NCBI GenBank assembly: GCA_035513345.1
Contig: DATKCF010000036.1
Span: forward strand, 1-64,000
Length of the DNA stretch: 64,000 bases
Reading direction: 5' to 3'
Source: DATKCF01 sp035513345
GTDB lineage: Bacteria > Gemmatimonadota > Gemmatimonadetes > Longimicrobiales > RSA9
The notes beneath the pieces are model-generated. The model was not told the DNA's origin and did no database searches. It worked only from the letters and a program-made list of their open reading frames with translations. Positions 7,567 through 15,033 of this stretch are shown one piece after another. Each line of letters opens with the position of its first letter. Position 1 is the first letter of the stretch. The position numbers and the translations under genes were made by a program.

Positions 7567-8106
7567 ATGTCGAGAATCGGGAAGAAGCCGGTCCCCGTGC
7601 CGAAGGGTGTGACGATCGAGATCGACGGGAAGACGGTCCGGGTCAAGGGGCCGAAGGGCGAGCTCGATCGCACGTTCCGGCCGGAAGTCGGCATCGAGAT
7701 GAATGAGGGCGAGATCGTTGTCACGCGGGCGACGGACTCCAAGCGCGACCGTGCCTTCCATGGCCTGACGCGCGCGCTGCTGGCGAACATGGTCACGGGC
7801 GTGACGGATGGGTACAGCAAGACGCTCGAGATCGTGGGCGTCGGGTACCGCGCGGAGAAGAAGGGCAAGGACCTGGTGCTGACGGTTGGATTCTCGCATC
7901 AGATCCAGTATCCGGAGCCGGACGGCATCCAGATCACTACGCCGAATCAGACGACGGTCGAAGTCGCGGGGACAGACAAGCAACGTGTCGGGCAGGCCGC
8001 GGCGGAGATACGGGGATTCCGGCCGCCGGAGCCCTACAAGGGCAAGGGCATCCGGTACAGGGGTGAGCAGGTCCGCCGCAAGGCGGGCAAGGCCGGCGTG
8101 AAGTAA
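7567..8106 (+). CDS. rplF: Large ribosomal subunit protein L6
   Basis: 179 residues, two L6 domains. It begins MSRIGKKPVPVPKGV and contains VTGVTDGYSKTLEIVGVGYRA and the C-terminal signature RPPEPYKGKGIRY. L6 lies near the sarcin-ricin loop and GTPase centre. Starts 9 nt after rpsH. Confidence 0.97.
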   Translation: MSRIGKKPVPVPKGVTIEIDGKTVRVKGPKGELDRTFRPEVGIEMNEGEIVVTRATDSKRDRAFHGLTRALLANMVTGVTDGYSKTLEIVGVGYRAEKKGKDLVLTVGFSHQIQYPEPDGIQITTPNQTTVEVAGTDKQRVGQAAAEIRGFRPPEPYKGKGIRYRGEQVRRKAGKAGVK

Positions 8107-8127
8107 CCAGGCAAGTGAGAGAGTCCA

Positions 8128-8502
8128 ATGTCCAGGAATAACGTCAGGGAAACGCTGCTGCGCCGGCGCCATCAGCGGGTCCGGCGCAAGGTATCGGGCA
8201 CTCCGGAGCGGCCTCGCCTGGTGGTGCACCGTTCGCTGCGCAATGTGCAGGGCCATCTGGCGGACGACATCGCGGGGCGGGTGCTGCTGGGTGTGTCGAC
8301 GCTCGCTCCGGAACTGCGCGAAGTGAAGCAGAAGGAAGGTGGCACGAAGAAGGATCTGAGCCGTGCGGCCGGCAAGCTGCTGGGCGAGCGCGCGAAGGCG
8401 GCGGGTATTACTCGCGTCGTGTTCGACCGCGGCGGCTATCCATACCACGGTCGGATCGCGGCCTTTGCGGAGGGCGCCCGCGAGGGCGGCCTCGAGTTCT
8501 AG
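8128..8502 (+). CDS. rplR: Large ribosomal subunit protein L18
   Basis: 124 residues. The basic N terminus is followed by RRKVSGTPERPRLVVHRS and the C-terminal FDRGGYPYHGRIAAFAEGAREGGL, the 5S rRNA-binding L18 pattern. It is slightly longer than E. coli L18 because of a Lys-rich insertion near residues 70-78. Starts 21 nt after rplF. Confidence 0.96.
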   Translation: MSRNNVRETLLRRRHQRVRRKVSGTPERPRLVVHRSLRNVQGHLADDIAGRVLLGVSTLAPELREVKQKEGGTKKDLSRAAGKLLGERAKAAGITRVVFDRGGYPYHGRIAAFAEGAREGGLEF

Positions 8503-8514
8503 ACAGGGCGAGAC

Positions 8515-9057
8515 ATGCAAAAGAAGCAGGCGAAGGACCAGCGTGGCGGCGGTCGGCGAGGCCGGCCCGAGTCGGACCTGGTCGAGAACGTGATCGCGGT
8601 GAACCGCGTGGCGAAGGTCGTCAAGGGCGGCCGGCGCTTCTCGTTCACGGCGCTCGTGGCAGTCGGCGACCGCAGCGGCCAGATCGGCATTGCGCTGGGC
8701 AAGGCCAATGAGGTGGCCGAAGCGATTCGCAAGGCGGTCGAGCGGGCGCGCGCGACCATGGTCGGCGTACCGATAATCAACGGATCCCTGCCGCACGAGG
8801 CGGTCGGCCGGCACGGCGCCGCACGCGTCATGCTGCGGCCCGCCGCGCCCGGCACCGGCGTCATTGCCGGCGGACCCGTGCGCGCTGTACTGGAAGCGGC
8901 CGGCTATACGGACGTGCTGACGAAGAATCTCGGCTCGCCCAACTCGATCAACGTGGCGCGCGCGACGCTCGAAGGACTCGAGCAGATGGTGACACCGGAA
9001 CGGATCGCCGCCGAACGGGGAATAACGGTCGCCGAGCTGGGGGTGCGCCGTGGCTAG
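8515..9057 (+). CDS. rpsE: Small ribosomal subunit protein S5
   Basis: 180 residues. The N-terminal double-stranded-RNA-binding-like domain contains VNRVAKVVKGGRRFSFTALV and the C-terminal domain has GTGVIAGGPVRAVLEAAGY and KNLGSPNSINVARA. S5 is at the mRNA entry site and contributes to decoding accuracy. The end overlaps rpmD by 8 bases. Confidence 0.97.
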   Translation: MQKKQAKDQRGGGRRGRPESDLVENVIAVNRVAKVVKGGRRFSFTALVAVGDRSGQIGIALGKANEVAEAIRKAVERARATMVGVPIINGSLPHEAVGRHGAARVMLRPAAPGTGVIAGGPVRAVLEAAGYTDVLTKNLGSPNSINVARATLEGLEQMVTPERIAAERGITVAELGVRRG

Positions 9058-9271
9058 AAAGAAGGCAGCAGCCGCGCCGGTCCGGATCCGTGTCACGCAG
9101 ATGCGAAGCGGACTGGGTCGCCCGGCGAAGCAACGCGCGACGCTGGAGGCGCTCGGATTCCGCCGCCATCAGCAATCGGTCGAACACGACGACAACCCGG
9201 CGATCCGGGGCATGATCTTCCAGGTCAGGCACCTGGTCCATGTCGAGGAGATGGCGGGAGGCAAGGAATAG
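9050..9271 (+). CDS. rpmD: Large ribosomal subunit protein L30
   Basis: 73 residues from a GTG start inside the end of rpsE. After a basic, Ala-rich lead of about ten residues comes the L30 ferredoxin-like fold with IRVTQMRSGLGRPAKQRATL and NPAIRGMIFQVRHLV. It is somewhat longer than the usual 60 residues at both ends. The rplO ATG follows the stop directly. Confidence 0.93.
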   Translation: MARKKAAAAPVRIRVTQMRSGLGRPAKQRATLEALGFRRHQQSVEHDDNPAIRGMIFQVRHLVHVEEMAGGKE

Positions 9272-9721
9272 ATGACGGACCTCAGCAATCTGCGGCGTCC
9301 CGATGGTGCGCACCGATCCGGCAAGCGGTTGGGCCGCGGTCCGGGCTCGGGCACAGGCAAGACGTCGGGCAAGGGCCACAAGGGCCAGAAGGCGAGGACG
9401 GGCGGTGGCGTCCATCCATGGTTCGAGGGTGGCCAGATGCCGCTCCAGCGGCGAGTGCCGAAGCGCGGCTTCAGGAATCCGTTCCGCACGGAGTATCAGA
9501 TCGTGAACGTCGCGTCGCTTGACGGACTCGAGGAGACCGAGATCACAGTGGAGCTGATGGATGCGCTTCGGCTCGTCGACCTCGGCTGCGGCAAGCCGAT
9601 CAAGATTCTCGGTAACGGCGAGATCCGGCGAGCGGTCACGGTCCATGCGAATGCCGTGAGCGCGAGCGCGAAGTCGAAGATCGAAGCCGCCGGCGGCACG
9701 GTCGAGCTGATCGGGAGTTGA
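9272..9721 (+). CDS. rplO: Large ribosomal subunit protein L15
   Basis: 149 residues with the Gly-rich N-terminal extension (KRLGRGPGSGTGKTSGKGHKGQ) and the GFEGGQMPLQRR-type segment, here WFEGGQMPLQRRVPKRGF. L15 is a late 50S assembly protein. It directly follows rpmD and sits 4 nt before secY, the normal spc order. Confidence 0.96.
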   Translation: MTDLSNLRRPDGAHRSGKRLGRGPGSGTGKTSGKGHKGQKARTGGGVHPWFEGGQMPLQRRVPKRGFRNPFRTEYQIVNVASLDGLEETEITVELMDALRLVDLGCGKPIKILGNGEIRRAVTVHANAVSASAKSKIEAAGGTVELIGS

Positions 9722-9725
9722 ATCG

Positions 9726-11051
9726 ATGGCCAACCCGATTCCGAACCTGTTTCGTGTTCCGGAGCTGAAGCAGAAGCTCCTGTTCACACTGATGGTTCTT
9801 GCCGTGTACCGCTTCGGCGCACACATCACGGTGCCATCGGTCAACTACAATGCGCTGCAGGCGGCATTCGCCGGGCTGCAGGGCACGCTGTTCGGCGTGT
9901 ACGACATGTTCGTCGGCGGCGCACTGTCGCGTGCGACCGTGTTCGGTCTCGGGATCATGCCGTATATCTCCGCCAGCATTATGTTCCAGCTGCTGGCGGC
10001 GGTCTTCCCGACGATCGAGAAGATGCAGAAGGAAGGCGAGGAAGGCCGCAAGAAGCTGACGCAGTGGACGCGCTACGCGACGATCGTGCTCGCGATGCTC
10101 CAGGGCTATGGCTACGCCGTATTTCTGCAGACCCTGAACGCCGGCGGTGCGCAGGCAGTCGCGGGCGGCGGTTTGGCGTTCACGGTCACGACGACGTTGC
10201 TGCTGACGATCGGCGCGATCTTCGTGATGTGGCTCGGCGAGCAGATCACCGAGCGAGGCATCGGCAACGGCATGTCGCTGCTGATCTTCTTCTCGATCAT
10301 CGAGAGCTTCCCGGCCGCGATCGCAAGAACGTGGGAAACGTTCCGCACAGGCGTGATCGGCCCGATCGCGCTGTTCGTTCTCGGCCTCGTCATTGTCGGA
10401 GTGATCGCCGGCGTGGTTGCAATGACGATGGCTGCGCGCAAGATACCGGTCCAGATACCGCGCAAGGTGATGGGGCGCGGGCGCGTGCGCGAGGGGCAGA
10501 AGAGCTTCATCCCACTACGCATCAACTCGGCCGGCGTGATGCCGATCATCTTCGCGCAGTCCATCATCATCGTGCCGGGTACACTGGCCGCGTTCACGAC
10601 CATACCGTTCCTGCAGGACGTGCAGAACTCGCTCCAGCCCGGCAGCTGGCTCTACAACATTCTGTACGGCGCGCTCATCATATTCTTCACGTACTTCTAC
10701 ACGGCGATCATCTTCAATCCGGTCGATCTGGCGGAGAACCTGAAGAAGCAGGGCGCGTTCATTCCGGGCGTGAAACCGGGCGCGCGCACGGCCGAATACA
10801 TCGACTACGTTCTGAGTCGCGTTACGGTAGCCGGCTCCATTTACCTCGCGCTGATCGCGCTGCTGCCGTTCTGGATCTTCAGCTGGTTCAACATCCAGAC
10901 GTTCTTCTTCGGCGGCACGTCGCTGCTCATCGTGGTCGGCGTCGGACTCGATACCGTGCAGCAGATGCAGCAGCACCTGCTGCTCAGGCACTATGAAGGC
11001 TTCATGAAGAAGGGACGGGTCCGGTTCCGCGGGCGCCAGCGATACATGTAG
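9726..11051 (+). CDS. secY: Preprotein translocase channel subunit SecY
   Basis: 441 residues with about ten hydrophobic membrane segments. Recognisable features are the periplasmic/plug region with the GALSRATVFGLGIMPYISAS motif, GNGMSLLIFFSI, and the cytoplasmic loop MGRGRVREGQKSFIPLRIN before the segment that binds the ribosome and SecA. SecY forms the protein-conducting channel with SecE and SecG, neither of which is in the window; its motor SecA is encoded at 26517. Starts 4 nt after rplO. Confidence 0.97.
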   Translation: MANPIPNLFRVPELKQKLLFTLMVLAVYRFGAHITVPSVNYNALQAAFAGLQGTLFGVYDMFVGGALSRATVFGLGIMPYISASIMFQLLAAVFPTIEKMQKEGEEGRKKLTQWTRYATIVLAMLQGYGYAVFLQTLNAGGAQAVAGGGLAFTVTTTLLLTIGAIFVMWLGEQITERGIGNGMSLLIFFSIIESFPAAIARTWETFRTGVIGPIALFVLGLVIVGVIAGVVAMTMAARKIPVQIPRKVMGRGRVREGQKSFIPLRINSAGVMPIIFAQSIIIVPGTLAAFTTIPFLQDVQNSLQPGSWLYNILYGALIIFFTYFYTAIIFNPVDLAENLKKQGAFIPGVKPGARTAEYIDYVLSRVTVAGSIYLALIALLPFWIFSWFNIQTFFFGGTSLLIVVGVGLDTVQQMQQHLLLRHYEGFMKKGRVRFRGRQRYM

Positions 11052-11087
11052 GACTGCCGGGGTCCCGGCTCACGGTGGTCGGGCCGA

Positions 11088-11138
11088 CGAAGGACTGCGG
11101 AGGGGCGGAGGCGGTCGCGAATCTCCGGCCCCTCTTCG
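11088..11138 (+). terminator. Imperfect hairpin in the secY-adk gap
   Basis: GGGGCGGAG at 11102-11110 pairs with CTCCGGCCCC at 11123-11132 with one bulged base, and CGAAG 11088-11092 pairs with CTTCG 11134-11138 outside it. The downstream run is TCTTCGTTC, only weakly T-rich. It could be a partial terminator or an mRNA stability element separating secY from adk. The adk ribosome binding site (GGAGGGG) starts just after it. Confidence 0.4.
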
Positions 11139-11160
11139 TTCGGAGGGGACGGCGACAACC

Positions 11161-11808
11161 ATGAACATCATTCTGTTCGGGCCGCCCGGCGCGGGCAAGG
11201 GTACGCAGGGCGAGCTTGCCGCAGAGCGACTCGACCTCGTCCGGCTGTCGACGGGCGATCTGCTGCGTGAAGCGCGGACCGAGGGTACGGATCTCGGGCA
11301 GAAGGCGCAGCGCTACATGGATGCGGGCGAGTTGGTGCCGGACTCGGTGATTCTCGGCATTGTCCGGGAGGTCATGGAGGCGCAATCGCATCGGGCCGGC
11401 TTCATCTTCGATGGATTCCCGAGGACGGAGACACAGGCGGCGGGACTCGCGGACATGATGGACGAAGTGGGCACCTCGCTGGACGCCGTGGTCGTGCTGG
11501 ACGTGGCGGACGAGACGCTGGTCAGGCGACTCGCGGGCCGGCTGTCGTGCGCGAAGTGCGGGGTAGTCTACAACCGGCACTTCGAGCCGCCGCGCGAAGA
11601 AGGCAAGTGTGACGTGTGCGGATCCGCGCTGGTTCAGCGCGCCGACGATCGCGAGGAAACCGTCCGCCGCAGGCTCGAGGTATACCGCGAGCAGACCGCG
11701 CCGGTGCTGGACTGGTACGAGGGAGCGGGCGTCGCCATCCACCACATCGCGGGCGACCGTCCGATCGACGCGGTCCAGGCCGACCTCACAGCACTGCTGT
11801 CAGCATGA
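11161..11808 (+). CDS. adk: Adenylate kinase
   Basis: 215 residues, long-form adenylate kinase (ATP + AMP to 2 ADP). The P-loop GPPGAGKGTQ begins at residue 7, the AMP site includes LSTGDLLREA, and FDGFPRTETQA follows. The LID domain carries a full four-cysteine zinc site (Cys130, Cys133, Cys150, Cys153), as in Gram-positive and many thermophilic enzymes and unlike E. coli. It overlaps map by 4 bases (ATGA). Confidence 0.97.
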   Translation: MNIILFGPPGAGKGTQGELAAERLDLVRLSTGDLLREARTEGTDLGQKAQRYMDAGELVPDSVILGIVREVMEAQSHRAGFIFDGFPRTETQAAGLADMMDEVGTSLDAVVVLDVADETLVRRLAGRLSCAKCGVVYNRHFEPPREEGKCDVCGSALVQRADDREETVRRRLEVYREQTAPVLDWYEGAGVAIHHIAGDRPIDAVQADLTALLSA

Positions 11809-12587
11809 TCCATCTCCGGACCGCAGGCGAGATTGACGCGCTCGAGGCCGCGGGCGCAGTGCTCGCGCGACTGTTCGATGCCATCGCGGACAGAGTGGTT
11901 CCGGGCGTGACCACCGCGGCACTCGATCGCTTCGCGGAGGACCTCATCCGGTCTCACGACGGCGCGGTTCCGGCCTTCAAGGGCCTCTACGGATTTCCGG
12001 CGACACTGTGCACTTCGATCAACGAGGAGGTCGTCCACGGCATCCCGTCGAAGCGCCGAGTCCTCGAGGATGGCGACATCGTCAGCATCGATGCCGGTGT
12101 CAGGCTGGACGGCTGGTTCGGCGACCGTGCGATGACGTATCCGGTCGGCGACGTCTCCGAGGAAACCGGCCAGCTCCTCGAAACGACGCGCCGGGCCCTG
12201 GCCGCGGGCATCGCCACCGCGACCATCGGCAACCGGATCGGTGACATCGGTGCCGCCATTCAGAAGGTGGCCGAGGACGCCGGCTTGAGCGTCGTTCGCG
12301 AACTCGTCGGGCACGGCGTCGGCCGTGAGCCGCACGAGGAGCCCCAGGTTCCGAATTTCGGGCGAGCCGGCACCGGCCTGCGGCTCCTCGCCGGGCTGGT
12401 CATCGCGATCGAGCCGATGGTCAACCGGGGCGCAGCCGGGATCCGGACCCTGGCCGATCGCTGGACCGTCGTCACCGCGGACGGCCAGCGCAGCGCCCAC
12501 TTCGAGCACACGGTCGCCATCACGCAGGCCGGTCCGCGGATCCTGACCGGGTCGAGCCGGATTTCCAGCGGGCACCATGTCGCGTGA
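11805..12587 (+). CDS. map: Type I methionine aminopeptidase
   Basis: 260 residues from ATG 11805. It removes the initiator Met from nascent proteins. The five metal ligands are all visible: Asp96 (SIDAG), Asp107 (FGDRAMT), His170 (GHGVGREPHEEP), Glu203 (AIEPM) and Glu234 (FEHTVAIT). His79 in VVHGIPS is the expected substrate-contacting residue. There is no N-terminal SH3/zinc extension, so it is the short type Ia-like form. Coupled to adk; the next gene would normally be infA but is not there. Confidence 0.96.
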   Translation: MIHLRTAGEIDALEAAGAVLARLFDAIADRVVPGVTTAALDRFAEDLIRSHDGAVPAFKGLYGFPATLCTSINEEVVHGIPSKRRVLEDGDIVSIDAGVRLDGWFGDRAMTYPVGDVSEETGQLLETTRRALAAGIATATIGNRIGDIGAAIQKVAEDAGLSVVRELVGHGVGREPHEEPQVPNFGRAGTGLRLLAGLVIAIEPMVNRGAAGIRTLADRWTVVTADGQRSAHFEHTVAITQAGPRILTGSSRISSGHHVA

Positions 12588-12664
12588 TCGGTCGGCCGGA
12601 TCGGTCCCGCCGGGATGCGACAGGTGTCGCCGGATCGGCCCGGCGAGGACAACGCCGTGGCGGC

Positions 12665-12693
12665 TTGATGGAGCGCGCGCAGGCCATTATACT
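12665..12693 (+). promoter_or_regulatory. Near-consensus promoter upstream of rpmJ
   Basis: TTGATG at 12665-12670 and TATACT at 12688-12693 are separated by exactly 17 bp, a good housekeeping-sigma promoter. Transcription would start near 12700, giving a leader of about 22 nt before rpmJ. It stands in the 134-bp gap where infA is missing. The part of the gap before it has an inverted pair (CGCCGGG 12608-12614 with CCCGGCG 12639-12645, inner GCGAC/GTCGC) that might end or slow upstream transcripts. Together they suggest the rpmJ-rpsM-rpsK-rpsD-rpoA-rplQ block can be transcribed on its own. Confidence 0.65.
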
Positions 12694-12721
12694 GTATAGC
12701 TCTTCAGCAAACGGGAACGCC

Positions 12722-12838
12722 ATGAAAGTTCGCAGCAGCGTCAAACCCATGTGTGAACACTGCCGGGTGATCCGCCGGAACGGCGTCGTCCGGATCATCT
12801 GCCGCAAGAACCCGCGCCACAAGCAGCGCCAGGGGTAA
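12722..12838 (+). CDS. rpmJ: Large ribosomal subunit protein L36
   Basis: 38 residues from ATG 12722, starting MKVRSSVKPMCEHC. Zinc ligands Cys11, Cys14, Cys27 and His33 are all present, so this is the zinc-binding form. The frame is open back to 12584 but that part has no similarity to L36. rpsM starts three bases after the stop. Confidence 0.95.
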   Translation: MKVRSSVKPMCEHCRVIRRNGVVRIICRKNPRHKQRQG

Positions 12839-12841
12839 CGG

Positions 12842-13222
12842 ATGGCACGTATCGCAGGCGTTGACCTTCCGCGCAACAAGCGGATCGAAGTGGCACTGAC
12901 CTACATCTACGGGATCGGCTTCTCGACGGCCGTCAGTATCCTGAAGCAGACGGGTGTCGATCCGGATCGCCGCGTGCACGACCTGTCGGATGACGAGGTG
13001 AATCGACTTCGCCGTTCGATCGAGAACCAGTACAAGGTCGAGGGTGCGTTGCGGACGGAAGTGTCGATGAACATCAAACGGCTGATGGACATCGGCGCGT
13101 ACCGCGGGCTGCGGCATCGTCGAGGGCTGCCGGTACGAGGGCAGAGGACCCACACGAACGCGCGGACACACAAGGGCAAGCGGGTAGCGATCGCGGGCAA
13201 GAAGAAGGCGACGAAGAAGTAG
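12842..13222 (+). CDS. rpsM: Small ribosomal subunit protein S13
   Basis: 126 residues with the S13 motifs MARIAGVDLPRNKRIEVALTYIYG, here read in parts, and the C-terminal GQRTHTNARTHKGKRV that reaches toward the P-site tRNA. The C terminus ends in a Lys-rich tail. S13 bridges to L5 in the 50S subunit. It starts 3 nt after rpmJ. Confidence 0.97.
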   Translation: MARIAGVDLPRNKRIEVALTYIYGIGFSTAVSILKQTGVDPDRRVHDLSDDEVNRLRRSIENQYKVEGALRTEVSMNIKRLMDIGAYRGLRHRRGLPVRGQRTHTNARTHKGKRVAIAGKKKATKK

Positions 13223-13297
13223 GAGAGGGCAGCGTGGCGGGGCGCGTGAGTCGAACTGCGACCCGCCCGTCATTCATTGTCAAGGCCGAGAGGATCG

Positions 13298-13696
13298 ATG
13301 GCGAGTCCGAAGAAAGGTTCGGTCCGGGCGAAGCGCTCACGGAAACACGTAGAAGCGGAGGGCGTGGCACACATCAAGGCCACGTTCAACAACACGCTGA
13401 TCACGATTTCCGACATGGAGGGCAACGTCGTGGTGTGGTCCAGCGCCGGTAAGGCGGGGTTCAAGGGATCGAAGAAGTCGACGCCGTTCGCCGCGACGGT
13501 GGCCGCCGAACAGGCAGGGCGCGAGGCGTCTAATCTCGGGATGAAGCGCGTCCATGTCCGGCTCCAGGGCCCCGGCAGCGGCCGCGAGTCGGCGATCCAG
13601 GCACTCGCTTCCGCCGGGCTCCAGATCCGTTCGATCCGGGACGTGACGCCGATTCCGCACAACGGGTGCAGGCCGCCGAAGAAGCGGCGGGTCTAG
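13298..13696 (+). CDS. rpsK: Small ribosomal subunit protein S11
   Basis: 132 residues from ATG 13298, chosen because GAGAGGA lies at 13288-13294. An in-frame ATG at 13277 would add seven residues without similarity. Conserved segments are HIKATFNNTLITISD, WSSAGKAGFKGSKKSTPFAA and VTPIPHNGCRPPKKRRV. S11 is on the 30S platform next to the mRNA E site. A 384-bp repeat-filled gap follows before rpsD. Confidence 0.96.
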   Translation: MASPKKGSVRAKRSRKHVEAEGVAHIKATFNNTLITISDMEGNVVVWSSAGKAGFKGSKKSTPFAATVAAEQAGREASNLGMKRVHVRLQGPGSGRESAIQALASAGLQIRSIRDVTPIPHNGCRPPKKRRV

Positions 13697-13708
13697 CGGG
13701 AACCACGC

Positions 13709-13946
13709 GTTTCTGGTTTCTCGTTTCTGGGGCTGGTTTCTGGGGTTCGAGGAAACAGCTGGAATCCGGAAACGGAAATCGCACGGGAACCGGAAACCCC
13801 ACGGGAACCGGACGGAGAGCGACGAAGACCGAACGAACGTGGCCGGGGAAGCGGCGCCCCGGGTCGATGCACGGGTGGTGTGGGCGCACGAAACAAGGAA
13901 GCGCGCGAACCCCAGAAACGCGCCCCAGAAACGAGAACCCAGAGAC
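13709..13946. repeat. Inverted-repeat element in the rpsK-rpsD gap
   Basis: The left arm at 13709-13749 is identical over all 41 nt to 6742-6782, and similarity runs on to 13762 (54 nt with two mismatches). The right arm at 13906-13946 is its inverted partner with 37 of 41 matches. The core is about 156 nt and shares short words with the first element (GGAAACAGC, CGAAGA). Degenerate TTTCTC and TTTCCTGG words continue to about 13980, then about 100 bp without a recognised feature lead to rpsD. No gene was found in the 384-bp gap and no flanking target duplication was recognised. Confidence 0.9.
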
Positions 13947-14080
13947 GTTTCTCGGGCGACCAGAGATGTTTCCTGGAACGTTGGGGTCGCCGCGTCAGAA
14001 TCAGGGTGTAAACCGCCAGACCGTCAGGGCGGGAGGAAGCCCACGGGACGAACACTCAGAAAGAGACAGACGGTCGAACG

Positions 14081-14719
14081 ATGGCACGATACACGGGTCC
14101 GGTCTGCAAGTTGTGCCGGCGGGAAGGGCAGAAGCTCTTCCTGAAGGGCATGAAATGTTACACGGAGAAGTGTCCGATCGAGCGGCGCAACTATGCGCCG
14201 GGGCAGCATGGTCCGGGGCAGACACGGCGCCGGGGCAAGACCTCCGAATACTCTCTCCAACTCCGTGAGAAACAGAAGGTCAAGCGCATCTACGGCGTAT
14301 CGGAGCGCTACTTCAAGACGCTGTTTGCTTGGGCGGCACGACAGTCCGGCGTGACAGGCGAGAGCCTGCTGATCGGGCTCGAGTCGCGGCTGGACAACAT
14401 CGTCTACCGGCTCGGCTTCGGCGCGAGTCGGAACCAGGCGCGCCAGCTCGTACGGCACAGGCACGTCGAGGTGAACGGCGGCACGGTCGACATCCCGAGC
14501 TATGTGGTGAAGCCGGGAGACGAGATCCGGATCCGCAGGGGTTCGAAGGACATCGTTCCGGTACAGGCGGCGCTGGAAAGCAAGACGCGGCCGGCGGTGG
14601 TGCGGTGGCTGGCGGTCGACGAAGCCGCGCGGACCGGCCGAATGCTGGAGCGCCCGACACGCGCCGACATCCCGCTGGCCGTGCAGGAACAGTTGATCGT
14701 GGAGTTGTACTCGAAGTAG
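14081..14719 (+). CDS. rpsD: Small ribosomal subunit protein S4, zinc-binding form
   Basis: 212 residues. Four N-terminal cysteines (Cys9, Cys12, Cys26, Cys31) form the zinc site of C+ S4 proteins. The S4 RNA-binding domain follows, with ESRLDNIVYRLGFGASRNQARQLVRHRHVEVNG (read in parts), and the end is EQLIVELYSK. S4 starts 30S assembly and in E. coli represses the alpha operon. It is flanked on both sides by repeat elements of the same family. Confidence 0.97.
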   Translation: MARYTGPVCKLCRREGQKLFLKGMKCYTEKCPIERRNYAPGQHGPGQTRRRGKTSEYSLQLREKQKVKRIYGVSERYFKTLFAWAARQSGVTGESLLIGLESRLDNIVYRLGFGASRNQARQLVRHRHVEVNGGTVDIPSYVVKPGDEIRIRRGSKDIVPVQAALESKTRPAVVRWLAVDEAARTGRMLERPTRADIPLAVQEQLIVELYSK

Positions 14720-14720
14720 T

Positions 14721-14800
14721 TGTGGGAAGAGAGTTCCAGGGACGAGTTACTGGACTCGTTTCTGGGAAGAGAGTTTGAGGGACGAGTTTCTGGACTCGTT
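14721..14800. repeat. 40-bp tandem duplication after rpsD
   Basis: Positions 14721-14760 and 14761-14800 are two copies of one 40-bp unit, in exact register, containing GGGAAGAGAG, GACGAGTT and CTGGACTCGTT. They differ at a handful of positions. The second copy runs straight into the left arm of the inverted-repeat element at 14798. It starts two bases after the rpsD stop codon. Confidence 0.85.
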
Positions 14801-14959
14801 TCTGGTTTCTGGTTTCTGGGGCTGGTTTCTGGGGAACGGCAGGACGGAATCCGCCCCTCGAGATGGCAGGCGTTTCCGGGCGGTTTTCCGGGGCGGGCGG
14901 CATGCGGGATCGCGTCAACGGTCCCCACAAACCAGCCCTGGAAACCAGAAACCAGAAAC
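14798..14959. repeat. Inverted-repeat element in the rpsD-rpoA gap
   Basis: The left arm at 14798-14834 (GTTTCTGGTTTCTGG, ending GGTTTCTGGGG) differs at one position from the first 37 nt of the arms at 6742 and 13709. Its inverted partner at 14923-14959 matches at 34 of 37. The core of 88 nt is G/C-rich and does not resemble the other cores. This is the shortest full member. About 75 bp without a recognised feature separate it from the rpoA start. In RNA it would form a hairpin just upstream of rpoA. Confidence 0.88.
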
Positions 14960-15033
14960 GTGAACAATACACAGCCAAGTGGCGACTGTCGTCGACGGCG
15001 GATGCGCCGTCGGCCTGCGCCGGGAGGGAAACA

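Noticed and set aside
6274..9096. A 940-codon open frame on the minus strand across rplE-rpmD, and similar long antisense frames (503-1918, 3199-5208, 31884-34544, 45568-48273)
   Set aside because: They lie opposite well-conserved genes, follow from high GC at third positions, and their translations show no domain or membrane logic.
13697..14080. A complete insertion sequence with transposase in the rpsK-rpsD gap
   Set aside because: The gap is too short for a transposase and has no coding frame with DDE or HUH motifs; only the end repeats are present.
14863..15033. N-terminal extension of rpoA to the upstream ATG
   Set aside because: The added 57 residues are translated repeat; GTG 15034 has GGGAGG and gives the normal alpha N terminus.
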